From Dipylidium caninum (lineage: Eukaryota; Platyhelminthes; Cestoda; Cyclophyllidea; Dipylidiidae), in the NCBI GenBank assembly GCA_017562135.1, contig QEYB01000266.1:992001-1056000 (forward strand): a DNA stretch of 64,000 nucleotides, given 5' to 3'. This document shows, piece after piece, positions 37,758-49,941 of the stretch. Under the pieces are notes generated by a model. It made no database searches. It saw only the letters and a program-made list of their open reading frames with translations, and was not told where the DNA came from. Within the stretch, counting starts at the first letter, position 1. Every line of letters begins with the position of its first letter. A program made the position numbers and the translations under genes.

Positions 37758-39925
37758 ACCCCACCCCCGCGCCCGCGCCCGACCTACGGAGAAACTGCAA
37801 GCGACAGAGGAAAAAGTGCTGTCCCCTGCGAATTCGCCTCGTGGTTGTCAGCTATACCTACGAAAAGACGATAAAAATGTGGCAGAGAAGTGAGAGGAAA
37901 AGGAAAAGTTTTGAGGTCCTTCCGGTGTTTCTTTTACCCTCTGAGACGGTCATCAGCCCTCATCGACTTGACCTTCCAGGGCTTCCTTGGACAACCGAGA
38001 ATGCGTGCAAGAAGTTGGGAGAAAAACCCCTTAGTCAGGTGGCCTTTTTAATTGTGCGCGGTTTCTCGACTTGACTGGACGGTGACTTTTCGACGGGCAC
38101 ACCGCACCGCGTCATGCGCGCTTCGCAGCCGAGACAGACGGTCTCAATAAATCATGAATCCCCCGCCCCACCTCCGCCCTCTTGTCTACAACATTAAGCA
38201 TGTGGTAACTATGCCTCGGGGCCTTGAATTCGTCGCTTCTAATAGGCCTGTAGTAATGATAAAATGCTTTTGCTTCCGGGCAGAAGTAGCAGGACGCATA
38301 AAAGATGTTGCAATCAAGCGCCTTCTTGTCTCGACGCAAAAAGCGGTGCATATCACTTGTTTCCGGCCTTTGGTCGGCGAGGGGCGCCGTCGGGAAGAAG
38401 AAGGCGCCCACTGCCTGAGGGTGCAAGGGAAAGGCACACTTGCCCATTTCGTTCGACTAATCACCTCTATTCACACAGGAACTCGGTAGTAAAACGGGGC
38501 AAGAGCATTAGAGAAAATGCTTACCTGAGTGCAAGTTGTATTAACCGAGCAACGATCACCAGTATTCGACGGCTGACAGGTGCATGGCGAAGCACCGCAG
38601 AATGGACAACCACTGCCTGCATCGAGTCGTGGACGGCATCGGTGGGTAGGTGGCGGTCAGGTCGGAGGGGTCGGAGGCGAGACCTCCTCCACCCGCAAAT
38701 ACGAATTGCGTTGTCCTCTTTTGAAGAGTGAACCGACCCGGTTGATTTGCCTCTAGAAATATTGCGTGGCGAGGAAACTGGTGGGAGGTAGCCCAGTTAA
38801 TGCCACAGTCCAAGGCGTCTTTCTAGATTGCACTCATCCCCTACCCCGCAATTATCCACCTCCTCAGAGCGCCTGGCTCAACCATGCAGTGGATAGCCTC
38901 GGGATACTCCCGCAGTTGCCTCGATCCAAATGCAAAATGACCACTTCTCCCCCGCAAAAGTACACACTTCCATCTCCCACGCCCCGCGGCGTAATCTCGC
39001 CTCCGCCGAGGTTGTGGCCAATCACCCGAAGGCGGGACGGCTCCCGTGCAAGGTGGATTCTGTCATCGCCCCTCCCACCTGTCTTGCTTTTTGTGTTGAC
39101 AGTAGACACAACGCTGACGCGACCTCGCAAGGGAGACGTGAGTCGACCTTCACCTCCTGCCTGTCACGCGGCCCGGCACACGAGGTGCGAAGCAGCCCAG
39201 GTCGAGTGTCGAGCAGCTGCGCCGCACGTTTCACCGCGCGCAACTAACCGTAGCGCCAGGGGTTCTGGCACACTGACCCGTCCAGCGTAGTGACAGCACG
39301 CCGACGATGGCCAGAAGGGCTCAGAGGTGCTGCATACTGAAATCGCCTCGTCTCACGCTTTGAGCAGTGCGCCACCGGCGACAGTTGACACGCTGCGCTC
39401 CAGTGTCAGCGGGAGGTCGGTGGTACCGCGCGGCCAGTTATCAGAGCGGCCGGTAAGACGCACTTGGTGTCCACGGGTGGCGTTTCCTCCGGTGCCTCGA
39501 GAGGCCCTCGCCACGAAGAAGGGAGACGAGGTGCGGAGACTGAGGCTACACCCACATAGGCAGGCGGGCGCTGAGGGTGGCAACACCGGGAGCAGACTTC
39601 TGCTAGATGAAAGAGGGCAAGTAAAGTGTGAAAGAGTGAACATTATATTCATCCATCTGTGAAGTTGGTTTCGACTTCTTTAAACTACCATGCACCGTCC
39701 GAAGAGGCGTGGTCGAAGTGAACAAGTTGTGAAGCGTGACTGACCGTCGGAAGGGCCACGTCAAAAGGTTCCACAAAGGCAGCATTCGCCAATCAGGAGC
39801 GAAGACACCCACGTGACGGACCGACGAGTGCATCAAGTAATCGAGGGGCACAACTTTTCGCCTTAATAGGAGTTTTTCGGCGCTAAAAACCCGCTAATTC
39901 TAGTGATAAACGAGCCCAAAATCCG

Positions 39926-39943
39926 CTGTCACCGAGGTGACAG
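39926..39943 (+). promoter_or_regulatory. Inverted TGTCACC / GGTGACA pair (TALE-type half-sites)
   Basis: CTGTCACC, two spacer bases, GGTGACAG. Each arm carries TGACA, the core bound by MEIS/TGIF-class TALE homeodomains. Only the sequence symmetry is seen; binding is inferred. Confidence 0.4.
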
Positions 39944-40539
39944 ACACTTTTCGCGGGGTGAAGTAGTCGCCCGGTGCACGAGCCAATTAGATTCGCCTCC
40001 TCCTGAGAGCAAAGCCGCCCACCTGCCTCGGTGAGACAGTCGAGACGACGCTCTGCGTCTCCCCACGCTGTCTCTACGGTCCGCCTTGCTCCGTGGGCGG
40101 CACGACATCCGATGTACTCCGGTCTTTGCAGGAGGACGAGGAGAAGGAGGAAGGAGAGGAGACGTGGTAATTTGGGGCACAAAAATCCGAATGAACTCAG
40201 ACGGGTCGAAACTGCGTTTACATATGCAGAGCTTTAGCGTGAGCAGGAATAAAGTCCTGTGAGAGGCAGTAAATATAGGGGGAGAGCGAGAGAGAAAGAG
40301 AGCAGAGGATAGAGAAGAAGCCGTGCGAATTTTTGAACTGCCAAGGTTTTCGCTCTCCTTCTCGCCCTCCCCTCCCTCCCTCCCTCGCACATTCTCTCTC
40401 CCGCGCACGTTTGTCAACACATAATCTGTCTAAAATGACAGGGTGACATCTCCTATGTTGTCTTCCCACGTTTATTTCTCCGTGTGCAAAACGCGTATTT
40501 CCCCCGAGGTCGTCCCTCTACATCCACTGACAAGTGACA

Positions 40540-40563
40540 GACCCACCGGCTGGGTGGTGGGTC
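40540..40563 (+). other. Short perfect hairpin
   Basis: Arms GACCCACC and GGTGGGTC (8 bp each) enclose an 8-base loop. It is not followed by a T-run and has no known role. Confidence 0.6.
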
Positions 40564-40623
40564 TTAAGGAGTGAGGAAACGCCACGTACACAAATGTCAG
40601 GGCGATGTTTTGTCAAAAGGCCA

Positions 40624-40637
40624 TGATTGATGGTTGT
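40624..40637 (+). promoter_or_regulatory. PBX/HOX-like TGATTGATGG abutting a TGTCA word
   Basis: TGATTGATGG is followed immediately by TTGTCA. Adjacent PBX/HOX and MEIS elements are a known enhancer arrangement. Function here is inference. Confidence 0.35.
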
Positions 40638-43600
40638 CACAGGCTGGTATCCGCGGAAGTAGGACGGGACGCTGGGCGGCAATGCTCTCTGCGTGTGTTA
40701 TTCACCCTCCCTGCCCAAGAAACAACGGTTTCCCTCAAGGTGCCACTTAATAGTGTAGGCGCTTTGAGTACATGAGTCCAAAACGCCACTTTCGTCTTCT
40801 TTTAACTCCTCCATGGGATTTCATTTCCTCTCATGACGTACAGAGTTTAGGCCGCGGCATTGGATAAGGTGAGAATTGCGAGGTTTTCCTCGACGGCGAC
40901 TGGTGCGAGGAGAGGGCGGCTCCGGACAAAACATTGGGTGGTTGGAAGAGACCTGACACGTTACACCGCTCGGGTGACCAACGCAGTGGGAGAAGTCGGC
41001 TCCACCGGACACTGCGCTTGTTTATCTGCAGCTCGCGCCGTCGGCGCCTTGGAGAGCCATTCTCCTGCCGTTTGACATGCTTGACAAAGAGGCGCGCGCC
41101 TCGACCACCTCAGCGATCTCCTTAAAGTGCACGTATTCTTTTACCTCAACAAGTAGATGCCACTCACGTCGGCACCACAATTTGGCAAGTGGCAGGCATC
41201 AACCGAGGGCATTTCAGACGGGCTACACTGCATATCGGCTGACGACACCCGCAGGGCATCCGGGTAGACGATGTCGACAGGTCGCGCTCACTGAAGTTCA
41301 TGTTTAGGCAGGTCTTGGGAGCGGTGAATAGTCTCCGCGGCTCACATTTCGCCTTTGGACTGCGTGTAGAGTGAGTCCGATGGGGACAAAGTCTTCGGTG
41401 GGTGGGTCATTCGTTTTCGGGAGAGGCGCGTCGTCCGCTCCTGCGCCCCGCACCAGTGGAAGATGACTGGCGCAGGCCTCCGCCGCCTCGCCCACTGAGC
41501 GGCTAAACTTTGCCCGTGGGGACATAAATTAATGCCCTTAAAAGTGCACAATGGATGAATTTAAAATTTAATGAAGGAACTGTTGGACTGCCGCACCGCA
41601 CAGACATCGCGAGTTTTAGCCCTGTCGACGGCTTAAAAAGTCTTATTATGCTGAGGCAATATAATGACTGAGACCACTTTAAGCAACCAGAATTTGGCCA
41701 TCGAGTTGTCACTCCCGAGCTCGATGCTGACACGGTGAAGCAGTCGCCGCACTCCCAGCCCTGCCAACGTGTCAAGTGATTCGGCTTATCCACTGCCTGT
41801 CAACTACGGTCTGGTTGCGCGACACGCCTTCGACTGGCCGGTGGAACACAAAGTCACGCCCCGGCGTTGGGACTCATAGCTGTCCGCATAGACGGTAGCG
41901 GGGCTCCGCTACTACTTACTTTTATAAATAGTTTGCCGCACCCAAGGTCTGTCAGCAAGTTGGGAAAGAGGGCATTTTCGCCTCACGCCTCGGCGGAGGG
42001 AGCCGCCCTGCCGTGGACCTTTGGCCCGGACAGTGATGCGGAAATCGAACTGTTTGGCAGACTCTCGACGGCTCCTTTTCCCCTTATCTGCCCCGCCCCT
42101 GCGCGTTTTTCATTCCCTTCCTGTCAGTACACCGCCTTCCCTCAAAATGTCCACCGACTATTTTCTCCACAAGGGAAATCGTCGCCTAGAAGAAGTAAGT
42201 TATAACCGGAGCAGCGCCTCTTCCCAACTATTCGCCCTCTCTGCACCCGCAACGACAATGCTCAGACGTGAAGCGTCAAATAATGGCGTCCGCGTCTCTT
42301 AGACGGAATTTGGCGAATGAATTGAGACGGGGATCTGATGAATTCCCTCAAATTCTCCGCAAGCGCTAAAACATTTACGAGTTTAGCTTCCCATTGCGTT
42401 GCATTTCGATCGCACTCAAAAAAACCCTTTCTCAGGCAGCAAATATTGCAGCACACAAGCCATCCTTGTCTTCTTTTTATACCTACGATACGGATGCCAT
42501 TGTTTCACTTCCAAAAACCCCAAGTTAAGCCGTGACAAACGAGCGGAGTCAGATGGGACGGAGGGGGAAGACGACAGAGACTGCGAAAAAGCTCCGTGAG
42601 GCGGAAGATGTATTCGCTGGGGCTGAGGGGACGTGGCTCACCGCAGGCAGTGCGGCGTGGGGCGGGAAATGGCCTCTGAACCGGGCGGCCTCATCACCAG
42701 CCGCATTTTTAATGAGCAGGTATAAAAGAAAAGTGGAGGAAGCGGGGCGGGGAGAGGGAAAGGGGGTGGGGGAGCACTGAGTCAGGTCAGTCAGTCAGTA
42801 AGTCGTCAGTCGGACGCAAAAGAATATGTCCACATCATAACACGACCATACCTATCAAAGGCCCAGGCAGGTGGTTTTATGGACAACTAAAACTTAGTTT
42901 TACAAACCGGGACTTCCCCTCTTTTACGACTCGTGGCGCGGACGCTCAGTTGTGGGATTATGGCGACACTTTGGCTCTGTGCAAAGCCGCCCGCCGTAGT
43001 CTGTTACTCCCACGCCGTGGACGCGGACCCCATTCTCGGAGGAAGGTAGGCAAAAGGGCGGTCACTCGAATCTGAGCCCTTTTCGTCCGCCTTACGGCCG
43101 GCCTGGGGGGCCAACTCTGGTGTCTGAGGCTCCATTTGCAGCCATGACTTACCCGAGGGCAAAAAGTGACACACCACGCCTAGTTGCCTACATTCCGACG
43201 GCTCATTTCGGTTGGCCAATCGCCTGAGCACCAGGACTTTTTGCCCCGAAGTCCCCTGAATGTCAACATCCAATACGCCGTGTGTTTGGCGTTATAAGAA
43301 CCACTTTTGACAGCCCGATAAATCACATTCATGCTGTGGACGGGAGAAGGGGCAATTAACAGCGTCTGCTGTGGCTTGTCCACCGTGACAGTCAACATCT
43401 TCGTCATCTCGTGGCCAGGCCGCGCGGGGACGCGATGACCCGTCGAGCCTCTGGAAGTGAGGTCCTGCCACGAGTCGACAACCACCGCCGCCAAATTCAG
43501 ACTGGCCGCATCGTCAAGATTGGGGAGTTAGGAGGTCGACCCGCCTCAGTTGGGAGGCAAGGAAAGCCGAGTGTCACGCAACGCCCGCCTCCGACTCGCG

Positions 43601-46099
43601 ACCTCGTGGGTACAGAGCGGACGTCATAGCGAAGGCCACGAACTGTCTGTCACCGGCCAAAATGCCATCACGGAGGCGATAGTATATGCTAATGAGCGTC
43701 ATTTACATCCAAGGGCTCGATGGTGAATGGCCGTAGTACGATTAATTGGGACGTGGCACATCCGGTCCTCGTAGATTGTGAATGAGTTGCGTTTTCTCCT
43801 CTTCTCCTACAGCCCGGGTTCTGACACCATCCCAGCATAGCGGTGCTTAGACCGACTGCTCCATAGCCCTTACTGCCACTCTAAATCATGCACATCTCGG
43901 CGGCTCGACAAATGGCCGCGTAACAAGAAGTTAGTCTTTATGCGTGTCAGTAAGTGGACGAATTGGCGAATTTTAGGGGGATCTCTGAACTCCTCGCATT
44001 AGCACGACTAACAACCTCCCACGGCCTTAACGCACTCCAAAGGACAGCCTGACTACTCAAGCTAAACTTTCACGTCACAAGAGCGTGTTCCACCCTTCCA
44101 ACGCGCTCTGCTACGTCGTTCCCCCCTCCACCTACACTAATGAGGTTTTCCTTTCCTCCTCTCTCCAGACCCGCTTCTCCCTCCTCGAAACAGTTGCTCA
44201 CAAGGACGAGTGACGTGAGTGGCAGTCGGTGGGACGTGCGAAACTGACCCACCCCCAGTCCTCAGGGCGTGGGAGAGTGGATACTCCAAGTTTGGCGGGC
44301 CATCTCACCCATCGTAGGGGCACGAAGGCGGGTGCAGGGACTGGCGATGTGGCCTCTGACAACTGCGACAACAGTTGCGGAGCTTCGACGGCAGGCAGAA
44401 GGTGTCCTGGCAGGTGGAATCGAGCGCTGGGGTAATGGGAAAACATGGTTTTGTCTCACATGTAGCCGACTGCTCGACTTCGCCTGCCACGTCTTTGCGA
44501 CGATGCGACGAGGCATCTACGCCACCGAAGCACCGCGAGGAAGAAGGCTTCTAATGCCTTCGGCCACTGCAGCGACCAACACTGCAACTCCACTTTCGTA
44601 TATTTTGCGAGAAAGTTCACCCCCAAGACAATGCCAGAATGGGTTGGAAAGGAGGGAATTCCACGTTTTAACGCCCGTAAGCTCTGGAGCACAGTCAGGC
44701 TGTTTGGAGGGCGGGGCAATTTGAGGCTGTCGGTGGTCCTGGCTTGCTCCAGACCATTCCCCTGCGTGTAGCCTTACGTGTCGGGGAGCTGAACGTCAGC
44801 ACATCCATCGGTCTCAGCGGTAAAGTGTCGGACACTCGGAGATACGCTTGTCTGCTTAAATTTTTCCTCCTCAAACCGCGGGTGTCAGGTCTCCTGTCTA
44901 CTCGCAGCCTCCCAACTATTCGATAAAGAAGTGGTTGTCGGCTGTCAAAACAGCTTTGCCATGGTCAAAAACAGCACCTTTTGTCACTCGCCCCACAAAG
45001 TGAGCAGGCGGACTAAAGTATGCGCCTTCGACGCCGACTGGTCCTGAAGGGCCACGTGAAAAGCCTTCAACTCACCTGTCGAGTTAAGCCTTCGAAAGCA
45101 CTGCTGCTGAAGGGTTCGAAGCACTCCTGTCTTAGCGGTGAAAATTAAACGAACTGCTTCTCTAAACAGGGCAACTGACGCTTAATGAGGGGCGGGCTGT
45201 CGCCTAGGTGATTTATTGAGGCTTCGCAAATGGAGATGAATTGCTCTCACAGACAAGGCAGTCCACTATTTCCTTTGTCGAAACAACCGCCAATTCCTCA
45301 CATTAGCGCATCCTCCGCAGTCAGCTAGCTGGTGGAGAAATGACCATTCCAGGGGGTCCGAGACTGCGTGACAAAGGCTACCTGGGGCTGACTTCGGAGG
45401 GAACTAGCCACTTGTGAACGGTCAGTGGAGCAAAACACTCAGCCAATGGGCAGGGAGGTAGTCGAACTCAGAGACCCCCCGAATGAAAGTTGTAACACCT
45501 TCAAACAGTTCGGCACTTATCTAGCCCCGCTGTCACACACACGTGACAGGTGTGGTCGCCAGGCATGAGTCAATTTCTTTCCAAGTGAAATAGTTGAAAT
45601 TAAAGTCCCAGAGTGCATGGAAGGAGGATCTTCTTGATCTGATGAGCACAAGACTCTATCAACTTAAGTGCACTTATTATCATGCAGGGAAAAGCGATGA
45701 AGTAGAAGACCGCAATAGTCGACTCGCTCTAAAGGCAGATTCTTGTGGAGGAAGCTCTGAAGCGTTGTATAAATCAGGGCCATTGCCTAATTTAAAACTG
45801 CACATGTCTGCCATCAGCCTGCCTGACCACGTTGGAGGCGGCCACGGGGGGCTGATCCGTCTTGGAGCACTGCCAAAAGCGCTAAATGCTGGGCGAGGTG
45901 GGGTGAGCGCCTGGACTCCCAGCAAAGTGCGTTAAGGATTGCTGGGGTGAACGTGTGGGGGTCTGTTCCCAGAGCTCGGCACTTGAAGCATAGACGAAAC
46001 CGCCGTGAAGTGTGGGAGGTCTCTTTCGTCTCGCGCTCCCCCGAGCACCTTCGAGGGTGGCTGCTGCTCCCAGCTGGACTGTCGCACACGCCAGACTTC

Positions 46100-46117
46100 A
46101 CACACACACACACACAC
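46100..46117 (+). repeat. (CA)9 microsatellite
   Basis: Nine perfect CA units. Confidence 0.93.
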
Positions 46118-46990
46118 TTGTTGGAGGTTGTGTACACCCTCCACGACGGTTTACAGTGCCGCAGTCGTCTTCACATGCACAGGCGCCCAAACGCATATCA
46201 GGAAATGCTCACACCCCGACGCATGGACTCGTGTTCAGCGCAGACATCAACGTGCGCGACGAAGCCGTCACCAACTTGGTGCTTTTGCAGACAGGCAAAG
46301 CATCTCCTTCCTCTTCACCTCCTCAACACGAAGAATAAATGGCTCACGGTGTAGCAACCGCAGGAGTCTCGTGGCGTGTGAAGGGCATTCGTTTCCCCAC
46401 TCGCCAACAGATGTCCGTCCGCATCAAAGATGACTAGATGGAATTTAGGGGAGAAGTTACAACATCAAAGTGCGGATGCTTTCTCTCCTTCAACATTCGC
46501 ATGTGGCATCTGGCCTAAAACCTCTTGTCATCCAACCATAACCGACTGCTCGAGGAGACCCTCTTCTGCCCTTGAGGGCGCCTACCTTTCGGTTCAATGG
46601 CAAACCTTTTAACATGGCTCCACCGAGGGTTGCTGGAGGGAAAGAAGAACGACAACCATCTACCGCCTACGCCAAAACCCCAACGGACGTCTTTTTCGAG
46701 GGACCTGACGACTGCCAAAATGACCATTAAAGGATGGAGCACTAATCGTCGCAGATGTGAAACGATGTGGACGAAAAAGTGTGAAAATACGCAAATTCGC
46801 CCTCTGAGATGATCAGGGACGTGAGGCGAGTGCAATTAGGCGTGTGGTAGTGGACGACGCAAATTGATGGGGCGCAGAGGGGAGCCAAATTTTGACCCGT
46901 GAGCAGTCCCCATTTAGACACGAGAGAAGCCATTATCGGGTGATTTTAAAGCTGCGATCGCGAGGCCTTTCATCTCCCGTCCCCCTCCGC

Positions 46991-47014
46991 CCGCTCCGCT
47001 CCGCTCCGCTCCGC
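46991..47014 (+). repeat. (CCGCT)4 pentamer repeat
   Basis: Four perfect CCGCT units plus CCGCC, about 190 bases before the large pentamer array. Confidence 0.93.
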
Positions 47015-47203
47015 CCACCCTCGCCACGATCCGCCCACATAACTGGCGCGGAGAGTTGTTCTCGTCTGTCTTCGAGCCAGCCAAATGTCCGCGCTGGCGC
47101 TCTCGGAGAGCGGGTCTATCACCACCGTCATCAAACAAAATTATGAACTAATCGGGGGATGTGATCTGCCCCAACCCGGGAACCCATAAATCATGCCGGT
47201 AGT

Positions 47204-47403
47204 GTGGCGTGGCGTGGCGTGGCGTGGCGTGGCATGGCATGGCATGGCATGGCACTGCGAGGCGAGGCGAGGCGTGGTGCCGTACCGTGCCGTGCCGTGC
47301 TGTGCGGTGCGGTGCGGTGCGGTGCCGTGCGGTGCGGTGCGGCGCGGTGCGGAGCTGTGCTGTGCTGTGCGGTGCGATGTGGCGTAGCGTGGAGCGGGGA
47401 GCG
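47204..47403 (+). repeat. 200-bp tandem array with an exact 5-bp period
   Basis: About forty pentamers stay in one register throughout. The unit drifts in blocks: GTGGC, then ATGGC, then GAGGC, then GCCGT, GCGGT, GCTGT and back to GTGGC-like. The base at the first position is almost always G. Because five is prime to three, every reading frame cycles through the same five codons, and none is a stop. This is why long frames rich in Arg/Cys/Ala or His/Arg/Thr/Ala appear on both strands here; they are not genes. Confidence 0.95.
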
Positions 47404-49917
47404 GTCCACAAGGGGAGGTGGACGGGGGATTTATGTCTGGGAAGCCAATAAATGCTATCTTTATGTTGCTGTAGGTATACCCAGATGCTGGCAGTGGCAT
47501 GCGTGTTGGCGGCGATCTGGCAAATTATGTCAAAATATGGCTATGCCGATGGCGTTGCGGATCTGTCAAACTGTGGCGACCTCGCGGCTGGGATCCACCG
47601 CCAGGGCGCGCATCGCGCCTCGTCATCCGCCATGCGGAGAGCCGGCGAGCCTCCGAAGTTCGTGGTCGTAGGCGAAGTTCGGATCCCACCGGACCCGCTC
47701 TTCTTGTGTCAGGGAAAGTGGTTTCACCTTGGCAGTCGTCACAACACAACCAGTCGCTGACTTCTGCCATCTAGGCCTGTCGTCCCTTTCAAATTGCGCA
47801 TATTCGCCACTTAAGCTGTCGGCGTCGATGAGGTCCGAGGGGCACCTATTCCGTCCCTCTGGTGCCACGTACCGCGGGAGTCATCTTTTCAAACAAAGTG
47901 ATCAACAGGGTGTCTGGGTGTCCTGTTCCAGGGCGGAACAAATGTTTGCGAACCCTTCACCCGTTGAAAGTCCGATTCCCTTCAAAACACATTGTCCGAC
48001 CGAATGTTTTCTCATTACCCTCTCCCTCCAATCTTCCCCTCTTCCGTCATGCGAGACAACACCGGGTCTGATGACTTTTAGGCAAATAGTTGCAAGGTGA
48101 CGTGTCCTTAAGACACTTGGGGGACGAAATTTCTTCCTCTTCCTCCTCTTCTGCTGCTCTTGTGTACACTCTTGCCAGAGTGGACTCGACAAACGTCCTC
48201 CTTCGTCTCCCAGTACGCAGAACGTCTCCACCATAAGTCCGCAAAAAGGCTTAAGCCTTACTGCTTAAATTGACAAGAGGCGAACGCACCCTGGATACCC
48301 GAGCGGTCGGCCAAAGCGGAAGAAGTAAAGCCGAGCCGCCTCGTCGTCTAACCCGTAGTGCTTCCTCAGTGAAGGTGTCGCAACAAGAGGGTTTAGCGAT
48401 CCGATGGCGACACACAGGTTCAACCACTCTCGGAGAGAGCTTAACGGGCGATCGAGAAGCCTCAAGAAGAGCTGTGCTTCCCCTTCTCAGGGAGGCAAAG
48501 CTTCTGGCCGCCTTCTCGTCATTAGGCGAGACAGAAACGGTCTAATTCTCTGAATTCCACATCCCTCACCAGTGAGCCAGTGACGCATGACAGGAATATG
48601 TAGAAAAAGAGATTTTCATGGTAAAACATTAGCTCACAACGCTACAAAAACACCATGGGTTGACATTTTACTTCAAATTCACACAAAAAGATTTAATCTC
48701 TGGCAAAAGAGACAGGCTTCTTTATGCCAATGCTCTTAAAACTCAGTCTATCATTTAATTCATAGCAGAATTGTCAACTACCTGTCATCATAATCTTCCC
48801 TTCTTTCCTTCTAACCTCCTAAGGAATGGTGAAAACATAATTACCCTGGAGGAAAAATCACCAGCTCTCAACCAAGAAAGTCGGCGGGACAGACAGTTTG
48901 TCCCACCGGGTCGGCTCGGAGGAGGACACCTTCCTCGCTGCCCTTCTGCCTGCCTGTCAGGGAGAAGCACCGACTCGAGACCGCAGGCGGCCTTTGATTA
49001 GGCGCTTTAGCCTTCTACCCAAATGGAAGTTCTTTTTCCAAACGGCAGACGCCATAACGCGCGAAGGGACCAAGTGGACCCTGCGGTTTCTTCGCTTGCA
49101 GAATATCCGTTCATCTGCCAGGCCGTCAAGTCGTCGCCGCAGGCTGCGCTGGGAGCGTGGGGATGGACGAGGTCGCCTCGTGATGCCCATGCGGGACTGG
49201 ACGGCTATGAGGCGTGCGAACATGGTGATGAAGTGCGGAACGGCGACGAAAGATGGAGCACAATCATCTACTGGAACGGGAAAACTTCCTGGGAATGTTT
49301 ATTCCCCCGCTTGAGTGTTGCTCACACTCGTAAGTAGTGAATTCTTCAATCAGACTACCTGGAGACGGTGGCAAGGAGGAAAAGAATGAGGTATACAAAA
49401 TTCTGCCCACATCACCACTAGCATGCGGTGAGGCTTTTCAAAACCCTCCTCGACTCACGTCGTTGAGTAGACAACGCGTCTGGAGGAGGCGAGACGGGCC
49501 GAATGTGTTGGTGCAATTCCTCCTGAGAGAACATCACCTACGCCAGGTGAACCCGAATGGACTCAAATTACTATATAATTTTGCGAGTTTAAAATAACAT
49601 AGTAAGAGACTCATCAGACGCCACTTGCACTTCATTCGGATGTGAGCCCGCCTGGCCAGCGGAACCGAAGAACGCTGTTGTAGCCACCGTTGGACGAGAA
49701 GCTAAAACTATGGCTGCTCACGTCGCCACTGTGCAGCGGTTAGACATTCCACCCCACCGACCAGTGGAGGACTACTAACTCGAGCTTTTGATTAACCGAG
49801 CTCAGAATCCCTCACTGGGACAATTCAAGACGGTCTTGTCGATTCACGGAGGGCTTCTTAATGCCCAGACGAAGTGGAGTTGAGACGCCAGCGTATCGCC
49901 AGGGAGACGAAACCCGT

Positions 49918-49941
49918 GGACCCAGGACCCAGGACCCAGGA
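49918..49941 (+). repeat. (ACCCAGG)3 heptamer repeat
   Basis: Three perfect tandem GGACCCA/ACCCAGG units. Confidence 0.93.

Larger units (their letters stand above)
34961..46980. other. No gene recognised downstream of the NET-family gene
   Basis: Only short unremarkable frames occur. Notable items are CA and GC/GT tracts at 36965 and 37061, a CCTCCG hexamer tract (37710-37757), a TGTCA palindrome (39926-39943), a hairpin at 40540-40563 and a HOX/PBX/MEIS-like composite (40624-40637). Most of the region is unique sequence of mixed composition. Confidence 0.5.

Noticed and set aside
47148..47671. Long open frames on both strands rich in His-Arg-Thr-Ala or Cys-Gly-Ala-Val-Arg
   Set aside because: They are made by the 5-bp tandem array, which has no stop in any frame; they are not proteins.
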